DNA from: Fluviicola sp. | GTDB taxonomy: Bacteria; Bacteroidota; Bacteroidia; Flavobacteriales_D; Crocinitomicaceae | Assembly: GCA_017983675.1 (NCBI GenBank) | Contig: JAGOAZ010000005.1 | Coordinates: forward strand, 124,001-188,000 | Length of the DNA: 64,000 nt | Direction: 5' to 3' | Shown here: positions 46,001 to 53,165 of the stretch, piece by piece | Numbering within the stretch: the first letter of the stretch is position 1 | Layout: every line of letters starts with the position of its first letter | Program-made: the position numbers and the translations under genes | Notes under the pieces: model-generated | Seen by the model: only the letters and a program-made list of their open reading frames with translations | Databases searched by the model: none | What the model was told of the DNA's origin: nothing

Positions 46001-46152
46001 GAACCTACAGATGTTTTAAATTGTTTGACTGCTCCACTGTGCTTAACCCAGTTGTGGTTTGTTAGCGAGTCTAAATAATTGAATTGTTCAACCACTTGCC
46101 CAAAGCTCGAACCAGCTAATAATAAAAGTGTGTAGAGTAAGATTTTTTTCAT
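43045..46152 (-). CDS. T9SS-exported protein with eight MopE-like calcium/metal-binding repeats
   Basis: 1,035 residues from the ATG at 46152; a longer frame to 46212 crosses the promoter. The signal peptide is MKKILLYTLLLLAGSSFGQ. Residues 20-250 form a beta-rich lectin-like domain, and two short NCGPYTLNAQTYATSG-type repeats follow. Eight copies of a roughly 45-residue unit come next: DxDxDGxG, a Cys, P-GYV-N, then DC(D/N)D. Two clusters are separated by a beta-sandwich domain near residues 490-640. The unit resembles the MopE-type putative metal-binding motif, with DxDxDG loops like thrombospondin type 3. The last 80 residues are a type A sorting domain (VSVAPNPGTNEVSLTFNG, FATGTYLIQLSNG). 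It is likely a cell-surface metal-binding adhesin. Confidence 0.92.
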   Translation of the reverse strand: MKKILLYTLLLLAGSSFGQVVEQFNYLDSLTNHNWVKHSGAVKQFKTSVGSLSYAGLAASVGNKADFKAGESEDVNLSLGSTITGTGYYSFLLNLPNTTGLTTSGEYFTGFAATSGPTNVTIFAPRVFIKTGTVAGTFQLGIQNTTGGTPSPTPNYSADLTVGTTYFIVVKLDAVQAPIQASLFINPVPGAAQPTTATVSNSAGTSAFATFGSIFLRQNGNATAGTGNIQIDEIRVGTTWASVTPSGGCTSTNNLTVSNCGPYTLNAQTYATSGSYTQTLTNANAAGCDSIINLTLTVKNATTASIAATACGTYTAPSGATFTTSGIKMDTITNVANCDSIITINLTMATSVTYYQDSDGDGLGNPAVSQAVCAQPTGYVTNANDCNDANAAIGVAQTFYRDFDNDGFGNALITQVACTQPTGYVSNSTDCKDSIASVYPGATDIPNNGIDENCNGSDSIIVAATLGLYEFNGNNCTTSVLNVNAQPANATFSNYMVAGSTLVCTSNENVNNSGWNTSTTIDTTQYYGFSIVPDTCYGMNLTQLLFTHRVSSSGAGAVIHLRSSLDGFATNFYTITAPTPNTFINEVINLPAAFATVYAPITFKFFVTSMGATTATYRHDNVSVKGFINQLGTTTYYADIDGDGFGNATTTIVNCVPPVGYVTNNTDCNDADSTEFPGATWVLDNDNDGFGATGSTVTSCTQPNGYISSLAPVDCNDANATIGAAITYYQDADADGYGNAAVSQAACSTPVGYVTNNTDCDDTNALVGGANTTFYADADNDTYGDATVTMIACIAPTGYVANNTDCDDTNPATHPNAVEVCDGFDNNCNGSNDEGLTTFTWYMDSDNDGLGNPALTAQNCLQPSGYVGNDNDCDDADADPNAGETLYYADVDNDTYGDPFDAISTCTPPSGYVANNEDCDDTNPAINPNATDNTGNGIDENCDGVDGNLGIEDAIFASVSVAPNPGTNEVSLTFNGDLTGLTYSFIGIDGKAIPAMIVTQTTTSLTFNTAAFATGTYLIQLSNGTVVKTIRWIKN

Positions 46153-46167
46153 AAAAAAAGTTTTGTA

Positions 46168-46175
46168 CAAAAATA
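46168..46175 (-). promoter_or_regulatory. -7 box for the MopE-repeat gene (TATTTTTG)
   Basis: Exact TAnnTTTG on the minus strand, 15 nt before the ATG at 46152; excludes starts further upstream. Confidence 0.5.
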
Positions 46176-46315
46176 GGGAAAGCACTTCAATTAATGTACA
46201 TAAAAAGTGCAATAGAAATCAACAAAAACAGTTGCTTGTTAATGTATAAGTTGTTGATAAGCAATTGTTTAATTACTTGCTAAATCGATTTACTAAAGGG
46301 AATATTATAAAACTG

Positions 46316-46903
46316 TTAAGCTTTTGGTTGTGCCATTAATCGGGCAACGTATTTACCAATGATGTCAAATTCCAAATTGATTTTTGTTCCCACTTGAAAG
46401 GTGTGGAAATTGGTGTGTTCGTATGTATACGGTATGATACAAACGGAAAGTAAACCAGTTTCAGAATCGACAACTGTCAAACTTACCCCATTGATAGTGA
46501 TGGATCCTTTTTCAACTGTTGGGTGCTCGGTTGCATAGCGGAATGTATATTTCCAGCTTCCTCCCAAATCTTCCACGCCCACACATTCACCAGTTGTATC
46601 AACGTGACCTTGTACGATATGTCCGTCCAAACGCGCGCCCAATTGCATGCAACGTTCGAGGTTCACTTTCGTTCCCACTTCCCAGCTACCCAAGTTGGTT
46701 TTGTCTAAGGTTTCTTGAATGGCCGTGACAACATATTCATCACCGTTTATTTTTACAACTGTCAAACAACAACCATTGTGTGCGACACTTTGATCGATTT
46801 TTAATTCAGGTGTAATCCCTGAACGAACAGTGAAGTGAATGTTGGATTGCTCTTTTTCAATTGCTGTTATTGCGCCAATGGTTTCGATAATTCCTGTAAA
46901 CAT
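46316..46903 (-). CDS. ribE: Riboflavin synthase, alpha subunit
   Basis: 195 residues with the two tandem lumazine-binding domains. Domain 1 starts MFTGIIETIGAI and has NGCCLTVV. Domain 2 contains LDGHIVQGHVDTTGE and GSITINGVSLTVVD. It dismutates two 6,7-dimethyl-8-ribityllumazine to riboflavin plus pyrimidinedione. It lies 27 nt downstream of the O-antigen ligase gene on the same strand, so it may be read from that operon. No FMN riboswitch was recognised upstream. Confidence 0.96.
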   Translation of the reverse strand: MFTGIIETIGAITAIEKEQSNIHFTVRSGITPELKIDQSVAHNGCCLTVVKINGDEYVVTAIQETLDKTNLGSWEVGTKVNLERCMQLGARLDGHIVQGHVDTTGECVGVEDLGGSWKYTFRYATEHPTVEKGSITINGVSLTVVDSETGLLSVCIIPYTYEHTNFHTFQVGTKINLEFDIIGKYVARLMAQPKA

Positions 46904-46930
46904 GCTTGTTTTATTTGTGGGTCTTATTTC

Positions 46931-48385
46931 TCAAACAGATTTCTTGTCTTTCTGTTCGCTCGCTTTCGATTTTAGTTGTGCACTGAATGCAATAAAGATG
47001 GCGCACATGGTCCAAATAGGAACAGAAGCTTTGTCTGTATCCAAATAGTTATTCAAAAACGCGTGAATAAAATAGGTAGAAAGCGCGACTATCATTCCCA
47101 TCAACAAGGTTTTTGTTTCACGGTCTTCTTCTGGCCAGCGTTGGTACAAAGTAATTCCTTGATAGAATATTGCCGAAACGAGCGCTAACATTGCTAACAA
47201 ACCAAACACACCCATTTCAGCCAACGGCCCTAGGTATTCGCTGTGCGCATTTCCCATGTCACCGAAGTTGGTCGAAATAATGGTTAAATTCTCTGGTTCT
47301 TGAAAACGGGCGTATTCAAAGGCGTATGTTCCAGGACCAAAACCCATGATTGGGCGTTCTTCAAACATAGCAAGTGCACACGACCAACGATTAATACGTT
47401 CCAAGTTGGAAGCATCGGTTGTCACATTTGTTGCGCTTTGCAAACGTTCGCCAAACTCTTCTGTTGTGTGTTCAAATTTATTGCGTTCCAAGTTTTGTTG
47501 AATGGCATCCCAAGAAATCCAGACAAAACCAATTGCTATTACTGCAACGGACACCAACAAAGAAAATTTCACTTTGAAGCGAATCAGTATCCAGATACCT
47601 GCGCCCAAAATGACACTCAACCAAGCTGCTCGGGTGTAACTAAAATAGAGTGCAATCAGGTTGATTCCCAAAAAGCAAAGCAAGATTAATTGAACGAGTG
47701 GTGTATGTTTTTTAGAAAAATACAAGGCGAAAATAAGTGGGAAAACAAGCGCGACAATGGCGCCGTAGATGGTATGGTCTTTGAAAAATGGCCACATGAC
47801 CCAGTGCGATTCTTTTTCGCCAAACGCATACAACGAGTGTGTGAAAACGGTATAAATCATAGCGATTACCATCGAAACGATGAACAACCAAAAAAACCAT
47901 TTTACTTTTTTCAGGTTGATGAAAATACCGCTTCCATAGAGTAAAACCGGAACGATGAACCACAATTTCGCCAATAAAAACTTGTACGATACCAATGGAT
48001 GTTCACTTGCGATGGAAGCAATGAATATCCACAGCAAATAAAATGAAACCGCCCAAATGATAGGAGATGATTTTAAGTAACTTGGAAATACAGGATATTT
48101 CAACGCTTGCAACAACAAGAGCAGGGTTGTCCCGAAAAGTAAGGGTTCTGTTGGCAAAAACAAACCAAAGCCATCTGTAAATTCCTCAATATTGACCGAA
48201 AGTGGCGTTGCTGCGATGATGAAGAAAAAAGTGTATTCGGTGTAAAAAATAGCGACATACAAAACGATGAGCGCATAAGGAACCAAGTATCCAATAAAGG
48301 AATCTTCCCAAATGGAATAACCCAACAATCCGACAAACAGTACGCCAAAAAGCAGTAACCAGCTATTTTCTTTCCAAAAAGACAC
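46931..48385 (-). CDS. O-antigen ligase family protein (Wzy_C)
   Basis: 484-residue polytopic membrane protein with about 11-12 hydrophobic helices. The Wzy_C signature region is YFSYTRAAWLSVILGAGIWI. A large periplasmic loop follows at about residues 285-385, with a typical CALAMFEERPIMGFGPGTYAFEYARF and NAHSEYLGPLAEMGVFG (conserved His of ligases and polymerases). It joins polysaccharide to lipid A-core or polymerises repeat units. It starts 1 nt after the Wzz gene end, which supports a surface-polysaccharide export unit. Confidence 0.92.
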   Translation of the reverse strand: MSFWKENSWLLLFGVLFVGLLGYSIWEDSFIGYLVPYALIVLYVAIFYTEYTFFFIIAATPLSVNIEEFTDGFGLFLPTEPLLFGTTLLLLLQALKYPVFPSYLKSSPIIWAVSFYLLWIFIASIASEHPLVSYKFLLAKLWFIVPVLLYGSGIFINLKKVKWFFWLFIVSMVIAMIYTVFTHSLYAFGEKESHWVMWPFFKDHTIYGAIVALVFPLIFALYFSKKHTPLVQLILLCFLGINLIALYFSYTRAAWLSVILGAGIWILIRFKVKFSLLVSVAVIAIGFVWISWDAIQQNLERNKFEHTTEEFGERLQSATNVTTDASNLERINRWSCALAMFEERPIMGFGPGTYAFEYARFQEPENLTIISTNFGDMGNAHSEYLGPLAEMGVFGLLAMLALVSAIFYQGITLYQRWPEEDRETKTLLMGMIVALSTYFIHAFLNNYLDTDKASVPIWTMCAIFIAFSAQLKSKASEQKDKKSV

Positions 48386-48386
48386 C

Positions 48387-49382
48387 TTATGAAATTTGGC
48401 GAAGTTCTTTTAATTTATCGATCAACAAAAGTCCAAAGACACCAAAGAAAAATGTTCCGATAGTCGCCAATAAGACAATAATCAAGCGTTTTGGTTTGTC
48501 TTTTTTATCGGCAACAACAGCACGTTCCACAATAAATTTGTGATTGAATTGCGTGTTTGCATCCGATTCTGCTTGTTCGTAGGAAATAGCGAATTCAGAT
48601 AATTTGATGATTTTTTCACTGCGTACTTCTTCCAATCCATCAAATACTGCTCCGTATTGCAAATTGATATCAATTCGTTGTTTGAAATCAGCTTTATCAG
48701 CTGGACTTTTTGCGTCAACGTATGCAGCAAAGAGGTTTGCACGACCTTCCAAAGGAACGACACCAAGTGAGGCTAACGAATCCAATTGAGCAGAGATTAA
48801 TTTTTTCTCGTTCTCCAATTGATCGCGCTTGCGCTTATTAATTTCAAATGCAGGAACCGTTCTTTCCATCACCATTTCATTTTTCACGGTGTCAATCAAA
48901 TCGACAATTTTGTTTGCAATATCCGCAGCCAAAACAGGATCGCGGTCTAAGACATCAATTTGAATGGATCCGTAGCGTGTACGTTCAAACAAAATGTGTT
49001 GGGTATAATCTTTTACTAATTTGAAATATTTATTTGGATCGCTTTCGTCGATGTCGTAGTGCTTCATCAAGTCAAAACGCGCAACAACTTTGTCGCGTAC
49101 TTTCGATGATTGCAAAATTTGAATCAATTGTTCTGCTTGGTCTTCTTCACCAAAGTCCATCGAAGAAGCTTTCGCATTGCGTTGTTCCGAGAACGAAACC
49201 GTACTTGTTGCGGCAGGGAAAACAATAGCAGTGGAGCGGTAAAGCGGTGTTAACAGCAACGAAACAATAAGAGAAACGACAAAACCAATACCCGTTAAAA
49301 TACCTAATACCTTGCGTTTTTTCCAAATACTGACTAAAAGATTAGCTCTTTCTTGTACTTGTTGCGATTTATTTTCTTCCAT
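48387..49382 (-). CDS. Wzz/chain-length determinant family protein
   Basis: 331 residues with the polysaccharide co-polymerase topology. A short cytosolic N-terminus and helix 1 near residues 25-47 (LTGIGFVVSLIVSLLLTPLY) come first, then a periplasmic coiled-coil-rich domain (YGSIQIDVLDRDPVLAADIANKIV is the typical Wzz block). Helix 2 lies near 303-322 (LIIVLLATIGTFFFGVFGLLL). There is no C-terminal tyrosine kinase domain. It regulates polymer length together with the downstream ligase/polymerase. Likely the first gene of the wzz-ligase-ribE unit. Confidence 0.92.
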   Translation of the reverse strand: MEENKSQQVQERANLLVSIWKKRKVLGILTGIGFVVSLIVSLLLTPLYRSTAIVFPAATSTVSFSEQRNAKASSMDFGEEDQAEQLIQILQSSKVRDKVVARFDLMKHYDIDESDPNKYFKLVKDYTQHILFERTRYGSIQIDVLDRDPVLAADIANKIVDLIDTVKNEMVMERTVPAFEINKRKRDQLENEKKLISAQLDSLASLGVVPLEGRANLFAAYVDAKSPADKADFKQRIDINLQYGAVFDGLEEVRSEKIIKLSEFAISYEQAESDANTQFNHKFIVERAVVADKKDKPKRLIIVLLATIGTFFFGVFGLLLIDKLKELRQIS

Positions 49383-49500
49383 GAATGATCTTTTTGCACC
49401 GCGAATTTACGGTTTGTGAACTAGAAACGAGAAAAATAGGAGAAAATTATACGGATGAATTGAAAAAAGCGAGAAAAGATTCACAATTCATTCAAAATTG

Positions 49501-49508
49501 TACCTTTG
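49501..49508 (+). promoter_or_regulatory. -7 box for the bestrophin gene (TACCTTTG)
   Basis: Exact TAnnTTTG, 18 nt before the ATG at 49527; rules out the TTG start at 49506, which lies inside the box. Confidence 0.5.
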
Positions 49509-49526
49509 AATTTCACAAATCACAAC

Positions 49527-50405
49527 ATGATAACATACAATCCGAAAAGCTGGGTCACACTTATTTTTCATTTGACGAAAAGCGATACTCTTGCAATTTT
49601 ATGGAAAGAATTACTGTTCATCTTTTCGTTTACCTTAGGCGTAGCGTTTTTGGAGATGCACTTTTTCCCCGATGCAAAAGTATTGGACAAGTTGTTTTCG
49701 GTGTATCAAATATTAGGCTTTGTCATTTCCTTGTTACTTGTTTTTCGCACGAATACTGCGTACGATCGTTGGTGGGAGGGAAGAAGAAAATGGGGTGAGT
49801 TGGTCAATGATTCCCGTAATTTTGCCGTAAAACTAGCTGCACTCGATTTGCCACCTGCTGAAAACGCTTTTTTTGCCCGACACATTGGAAATTATGCCTT
49901 GTGTATCAAAGAGCATTTGCGCGCAGGAACCAATTATGAATTATTAAACCTGACTGCTGAAGAACGTTCGTTTTTGGAACGGCTTGATCATGTTCCCTCT
50001 GGAATTGTTGAATTGATTTATCAACGCATGAACGAGTTAAAATTGCAAGGTTTACTCTCGGAAGAAGCAATTTTGCGCTTGGACCGCAATTTGAATGGGT
50101 TTTTAGATACGGTTGGCGCTTGTGAACGCATCAAAAACACACCGATTCCTTATTCGTATTCCTTGTTTTTCAAGAAGTTCATCTTTGTTTACGTAACCAC
50201 GCTACCGCTTGCTTTCGTGATACATTTTGGCTATTTATCAGCACTGATTGCTACGTTCATCTTTTACGTCATGGTGAGTATCGAAGTCTTGGCAGAAGAA
50301 ATCGAAGATCCTTTTGGTTTGGACGATAACGATTTACCGACCGATGAAATGGCGGCACGTATCGAGGGAATTGTGCATACTATTTTGATGAAAGAATCGG
50401 TTTAA
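49527..50405 (+). CDS. Bestrophin family ion channel-like membrane protein
   Basis: 292 residues. Bacterial bestrophin (UPF0187) features: LIFHLTKSDTLAILWKELLFIF at the start, RTNTAYDRWWEGRRKWGEL as signature, and the distal DPFGLDDNDLPTDEM block, in which acidic residues follow the last helix. Membrane helices lie near 22-40, 47-65, 210-230 and 235-255. Homologs form pentameric anion or cation channels in the inner membrane. It is a single gene lying between two minus-strand operons, ending 5 nt before the NTase stop. Confidence 0.93.
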   Translation: MITYNPKSWVTLIFHLTKSDTLAILWKELLFIFSFTLGVAFLEMHFFPDAKVLDKLFSVYQILGFVISLLLVFRTNTAYDRWWEGRRKWGELVNDSRNFAVKLAALDLPPAENAFFARHIGNYALCIKEHLRAGTNYELLNLTAEERSFLERLDHVPSGIVELIYQRMNELKLQGLLSEEAILRLDRNLNGFLDTVGACERIKNTPIPYSYSLFFKKFIFVYVTTLPLAFVIHFGYLSALIATFIFYVMVSIEVLAEEIEDPFGLDDNDLPTDEMAARIEGIVHTILMKESV

Positions 50406-50410
50406 AACCA

Positions 50411-51595
50411 CTATTTCTTTTTGATTCCTTTCAAGCGATAAAACAACCGCAAGTATCGATAAGACCAGTTTTTCCAATAGGAATAGGTTCCTTGTGCCCA
50501 GTCCAAATATGCTTTACTTGGGAATATATCGTACCAATTTAATTGGAGTTGCTTCCAACTAAAGCGTTCGGTATGTCGGTGAAATAAATTAATTCGTAAT
50601 TGATCGCTAAAACTAATTTTTGTTCCTTCAATGACATGAAACAACACGCGTTCTATAAAACCTTCCGTATCGCTTATTGGTAATGTTGCTAAGAAATCAT
50701 TCGGAGACTGCGGCATGATTGATCGCACGCAACCTAAGATGGTAAACACTTCTTTTTTTGCAGCATAGCTTGAACATCGCGCAGTTAATTCTTCGCTTGT
50801 TAATTGATCTGCATGCTGTTGCATAAGTAAATATATATCAACCAATGAGCTCACTTTTAATTCGCCAAAAAACAAATGTTTGTATGCGTGTAGTGCGGTG
50901 TAAATGATGAGGTCGATTGGATCTAATTCCAAAATAGTTGCCGTTCGAAACGAAACGGTTTGACAGCGTGCGATTACCTGTTCTATAGGCATGCGAAAGG
51001 AAAACAGCTCGGGCATTAACTTGTTGTGAATGTCCAAGGTTAATTTACCCTTGTATCCTTGGTATGGCGCGTGAAACGATTGGTATTTTTCGTGAAATCG
51101 CGATTTGTATTGGTGCGTTTTGATTGCCCAACCAAGTTCTTCAGCGGTGGATAAAAAGGCAGTTTTATCTTGTGGCGCGAACAACACGTCGATATCACTC
51201 AATTGGCGCACATTTGCATCAGGATAGATTTTTTCGGCTAAATAAATTCCTTTGAGTGGCGCAATGAACACCCCTTTTTCCGAACAGGCGTTTGCCAGTT
51301 GGTCAAATTCGTGATACAACTGCGCGTTCATTGCAATGATTTTAAATTGATAAGCTTTGAGCGCTAGTTTTGTTTTTTCAGGTAAAATGATTTCAGGAAT
51401 CGTGCGCAAACTACTTGCTGCAAAAGCGGCTAAATGTGTGCGTACAGCAAGTGCAACAAAACGTTTCCAATCGAAATTTGTGCTTGTTTTTTCAATTATT
51501 TTGGCGGTATCGGCCGCGTTCAATTCTGTTTGACAAAGTAAAAACAACACCTGTGCTTCAGACGATAGTTGCTGAAATAATGGAGCAGTCTTCAT
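50411..51595 (-). CDS. NTP_transf_5-type nucleotidyltransferase family protein
   Basis: 394 residues, cytosolic. The nucleotidyltransferase core is APLKGIYLAEKIYPDANVRQ followed by LSDIDVLFAPQDK, where the DxD of SDID should hold metal. DLIIYTALHAYKHLFFGELK gives the conserved helical part. This PF14907-like family appears in exopolysaccharide loci and as a tailoring enzyme in some lasso-peptide clusters. It is the last gene of a three-gene operon: its start abuts the HprK-like stop with no gap. Confidence 0.88.
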   Translation of the reverse strand: MKTAPLFQQLSSEAQVLFLLCQTELNAADTAKIIEKTSTNFDWKRFVALAVRTHLAAFAASSLRTIPEIILPEKTKLALKAYQFKIIAMNAQLYHEFDQLANACSEKGVFIAPLKGIYLAEKIYPDANVRQLSDIDVLFAPQDKTAFLSTAEELGWAIKTHQYKSRFHEKYQSFHAPYQGYKGKLTLDIHNKLMPELFSFRMPIEQVIARCQTVSFRTATILELDPIDLIIYTALHAYKHLFFGELKVSSLVDIYLLMQQHADQLTSEELTARCSSYAAKKEVFTILGCVRSIMPQSPNDFLATLPISDTEGFIERVLFHVIEGTKISFSDQLRINLFHRHTERFSWKQLQLNWYDIFPSKAYLDWAQGTYSYWKNWSYRYLRLFYRLKGIKKK

Positions 51596-52477
51596 TTATT
51601 CGTTTGCTTTGATGAAGTCAATAATTGCTGGAGTAGGAACAACACCCAAACGATAAACGCCGCAATGTTGCGTTAATTCCCCCATTAAATCGAGTAATTT
51701 TTGTGTGTTTGCAACGCTGTAACCATGTTGGATACAAAAAGCCATGACCGAAGCAATGGCACGCACACCCACTAATTTTTCTAGCGTGTTTTCGGGATGA
51801 TGAAACGGTAAAAACACTCCGTTTAAACGTGCTTTTTTGGGACGATCAATGTAATACATCGGCGTGTTGTACATCCAAAATTCGTTTCCAATTTTTCGGA
51901 TAATCATGCGGTCGTCGTTGATAACAGTACTGCCAGCATCCATCCAAATTTTCGCCATCGTACTTTTTCCAACACCTGAAAATCCAGAGAAAATCCTTCC
52001 TTTTTCGCCATCAAACACTCCGGATGCGTGTATCATGAGTCCGTCGTTTGCCAAGGCAATGTAATAGAGCAACAATGGCAACAAGGGATATTTCAAGGGT
52101 TCGATCACCGATTTTCCATCGTGTTCAAACGCTTCACTGTAAACAACAAGCGCTTTTTCAACTTCGTTGTAACGTGCAATTTGTTGCAGCTCACTCGTAT
52201 TTTCGGGATTGTTTACGGTTAATAAAATTCCGTTTGTGTCCGAGTAAATTTCCCACAAAACCGAGTCGTTCGTTTTAGCGGTATAAATGGGTGCTTCGTT
52301 GGGAATAAGCGTTCTGTCAAGTCCCTCAACACACGAAATGGTGCAATCGAGAGTAGTAGCAGCAGTTGTTTGAAACAAGTCAAAACCATCGTCTAGCACG
52401 ATTGAACGTTGTTGCTTGCTTGTTACATGAAATTGAAAATCGGCAACAGCGAAAAAATGTTCGTGAGCGACGGTCAT
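51596..52477 (-). CDS. HPr kinase-like P-loop protein (HprK-related)
   Basis: 293 residues. The C-terminal half has the HprK-type fold: GLMIHASGVF, GRIFSGFSGVGKSTMAKIW with Walker A near residues 164-172, STVINDDRMIIRK, and a conserved MYNTPMYYID segment. The N-terminal half is poorly conserved. HPr-serine sensing domains of real HprK are absent, so the substrate is not HPr. Relatives phosphorylate a Ser in lasso precursors or are unknown partners in polysaccharide loci (the HprK-rel/PqqD systems). The operon order PqqD-HprK-NTase, with ATGA overlap on the PqqD side, supports one shared pathway. Confidence 0.87.
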   Translation of the reverse strand: MTVAHEHFFAVADFQFHVTSKQQRSIVLDDGFDLFQTTAATTLDCTISCVEGLDRTLIPNEAPIYTAKTNDSVLWEIYSDTNGILLTVNNPENTSELQQIARYNEVEKALVVYSEAFEHDGKSVIEPLKYPLLPLLLYYIALANDGLMIHASGVFDGEKGRIFSGFSGVGKSTMAKIWMDAGSTVINDDRMIIRKIGNEFWMYNTPMYYIDRPKKARLNGVFLPFHHPENTLEKLVGVRAIASVMAFCIQHGYSVANTQKLLDLMGELTQHCGVYRLGVVPTPAIIDFIKANE

Positions 52478-52764
52478 GCTGTAGTAACGAAAGTTGCTAG
52501 TTTTTCCAAGAAATTGCGTACATCGGTTGCAATCACATTTTTTTCGACATCGTATTCCTCGTAAATATGATTTACCAGGTCATCGAAGGTACAAGATGGA
52601 TCAATCGCTTCCCAGATAAAAGCGCCCACTTCGTTCATGGTCAGAAACTGATTGAAGTCGACCACATCCCCTTTTAGCGGAACGAGTAACAATTCTTCGC
52701 CGGTGTTTTTGCAAACAAAATAAGGTTTTTGAGCTGCGATAGCTTGGATGAGCGCTGTTTCCAT
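52474..52764 (-). CDS. PqqD-like peptide-binding protein
   Basis: 96-residue PqqD/RRE-type small winged-helix protein. DFNQFLTMNEVGAFIWEAI is the family core (lNxtgaxiWexldg), followed by TFDDLVNHIYEEYDVEKNVIATDVRNFLEKL. PqqD domains bind leader peptides of ribosomal peptides for the modifying enzymes. In HprK-related systems their client is undefined. First gene of the operon with the HprK-like kinase and nucleotidyltransferase. The 400-bp region upstream separates it from the divergent T9SS gene. Confidence 0.88.
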   Translation of the reverse strand: METALIQAIAAQKPYFVCKNTGEELLLVPLKGDVVDFNQFLTMNEVGAFIWEAIDPSCTFDDLVNHIYEEYDVEKNVIATDVRNFLEKLATFVTTA

Positions 52765-53165
52765 AAGTTTCTATTGTGCAAGTGCTAAAATACAATTTGT
52801 TTTGAAAAGAGCTTGTTAGGGATAAGTTATTTTATTAAAATGGTTTTTTCTGATTATGGTATTAACGTTTAAAAAAGCAAAAGATAGCTGTGAAAGACTG
52901 CATTTTTTCGTCCTTTTCAGATAGATTCATTGGAAAATTACAGCACCAAGAAAGCATTTTTAAGCATTGAATTGTTAAATAAGACACGATATCTAGTTTG
53001 AAACTAACATTTTAACTAATTGAAAATCAATAATATAAATGAATGAAGTGATTTTGTAGTATGTAAACAGATTACTTTTTTACCAGAAAACTGTATTTTT
53101 CTGATTGAATGAAAATTCATACCAACAACTAATTGCATACGAACTAAAAACTTAACTATTATTTT
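52765..53165. other. 401-bp AT-rich divergent intergenic region, no gene seen
   Basis: It lies between the PqqD operon and the giant T9SS gene. Only very short frames occur (for example an ATG at 52839 giving 10 codons). A 7/8 -7 box TATTTTTC is at 53094-53101 facing the T9SS gene. No hairpin terminator or tRNA. Confidence 0.5.

Noticed and set aside
49385-49798. 137-codon plus-strand frame overlapping the bestrophin start
   Set aside because: It crosses the -7 box at 49501 and overlaps the bestrophin gene in another frame; composition is not protein-like.
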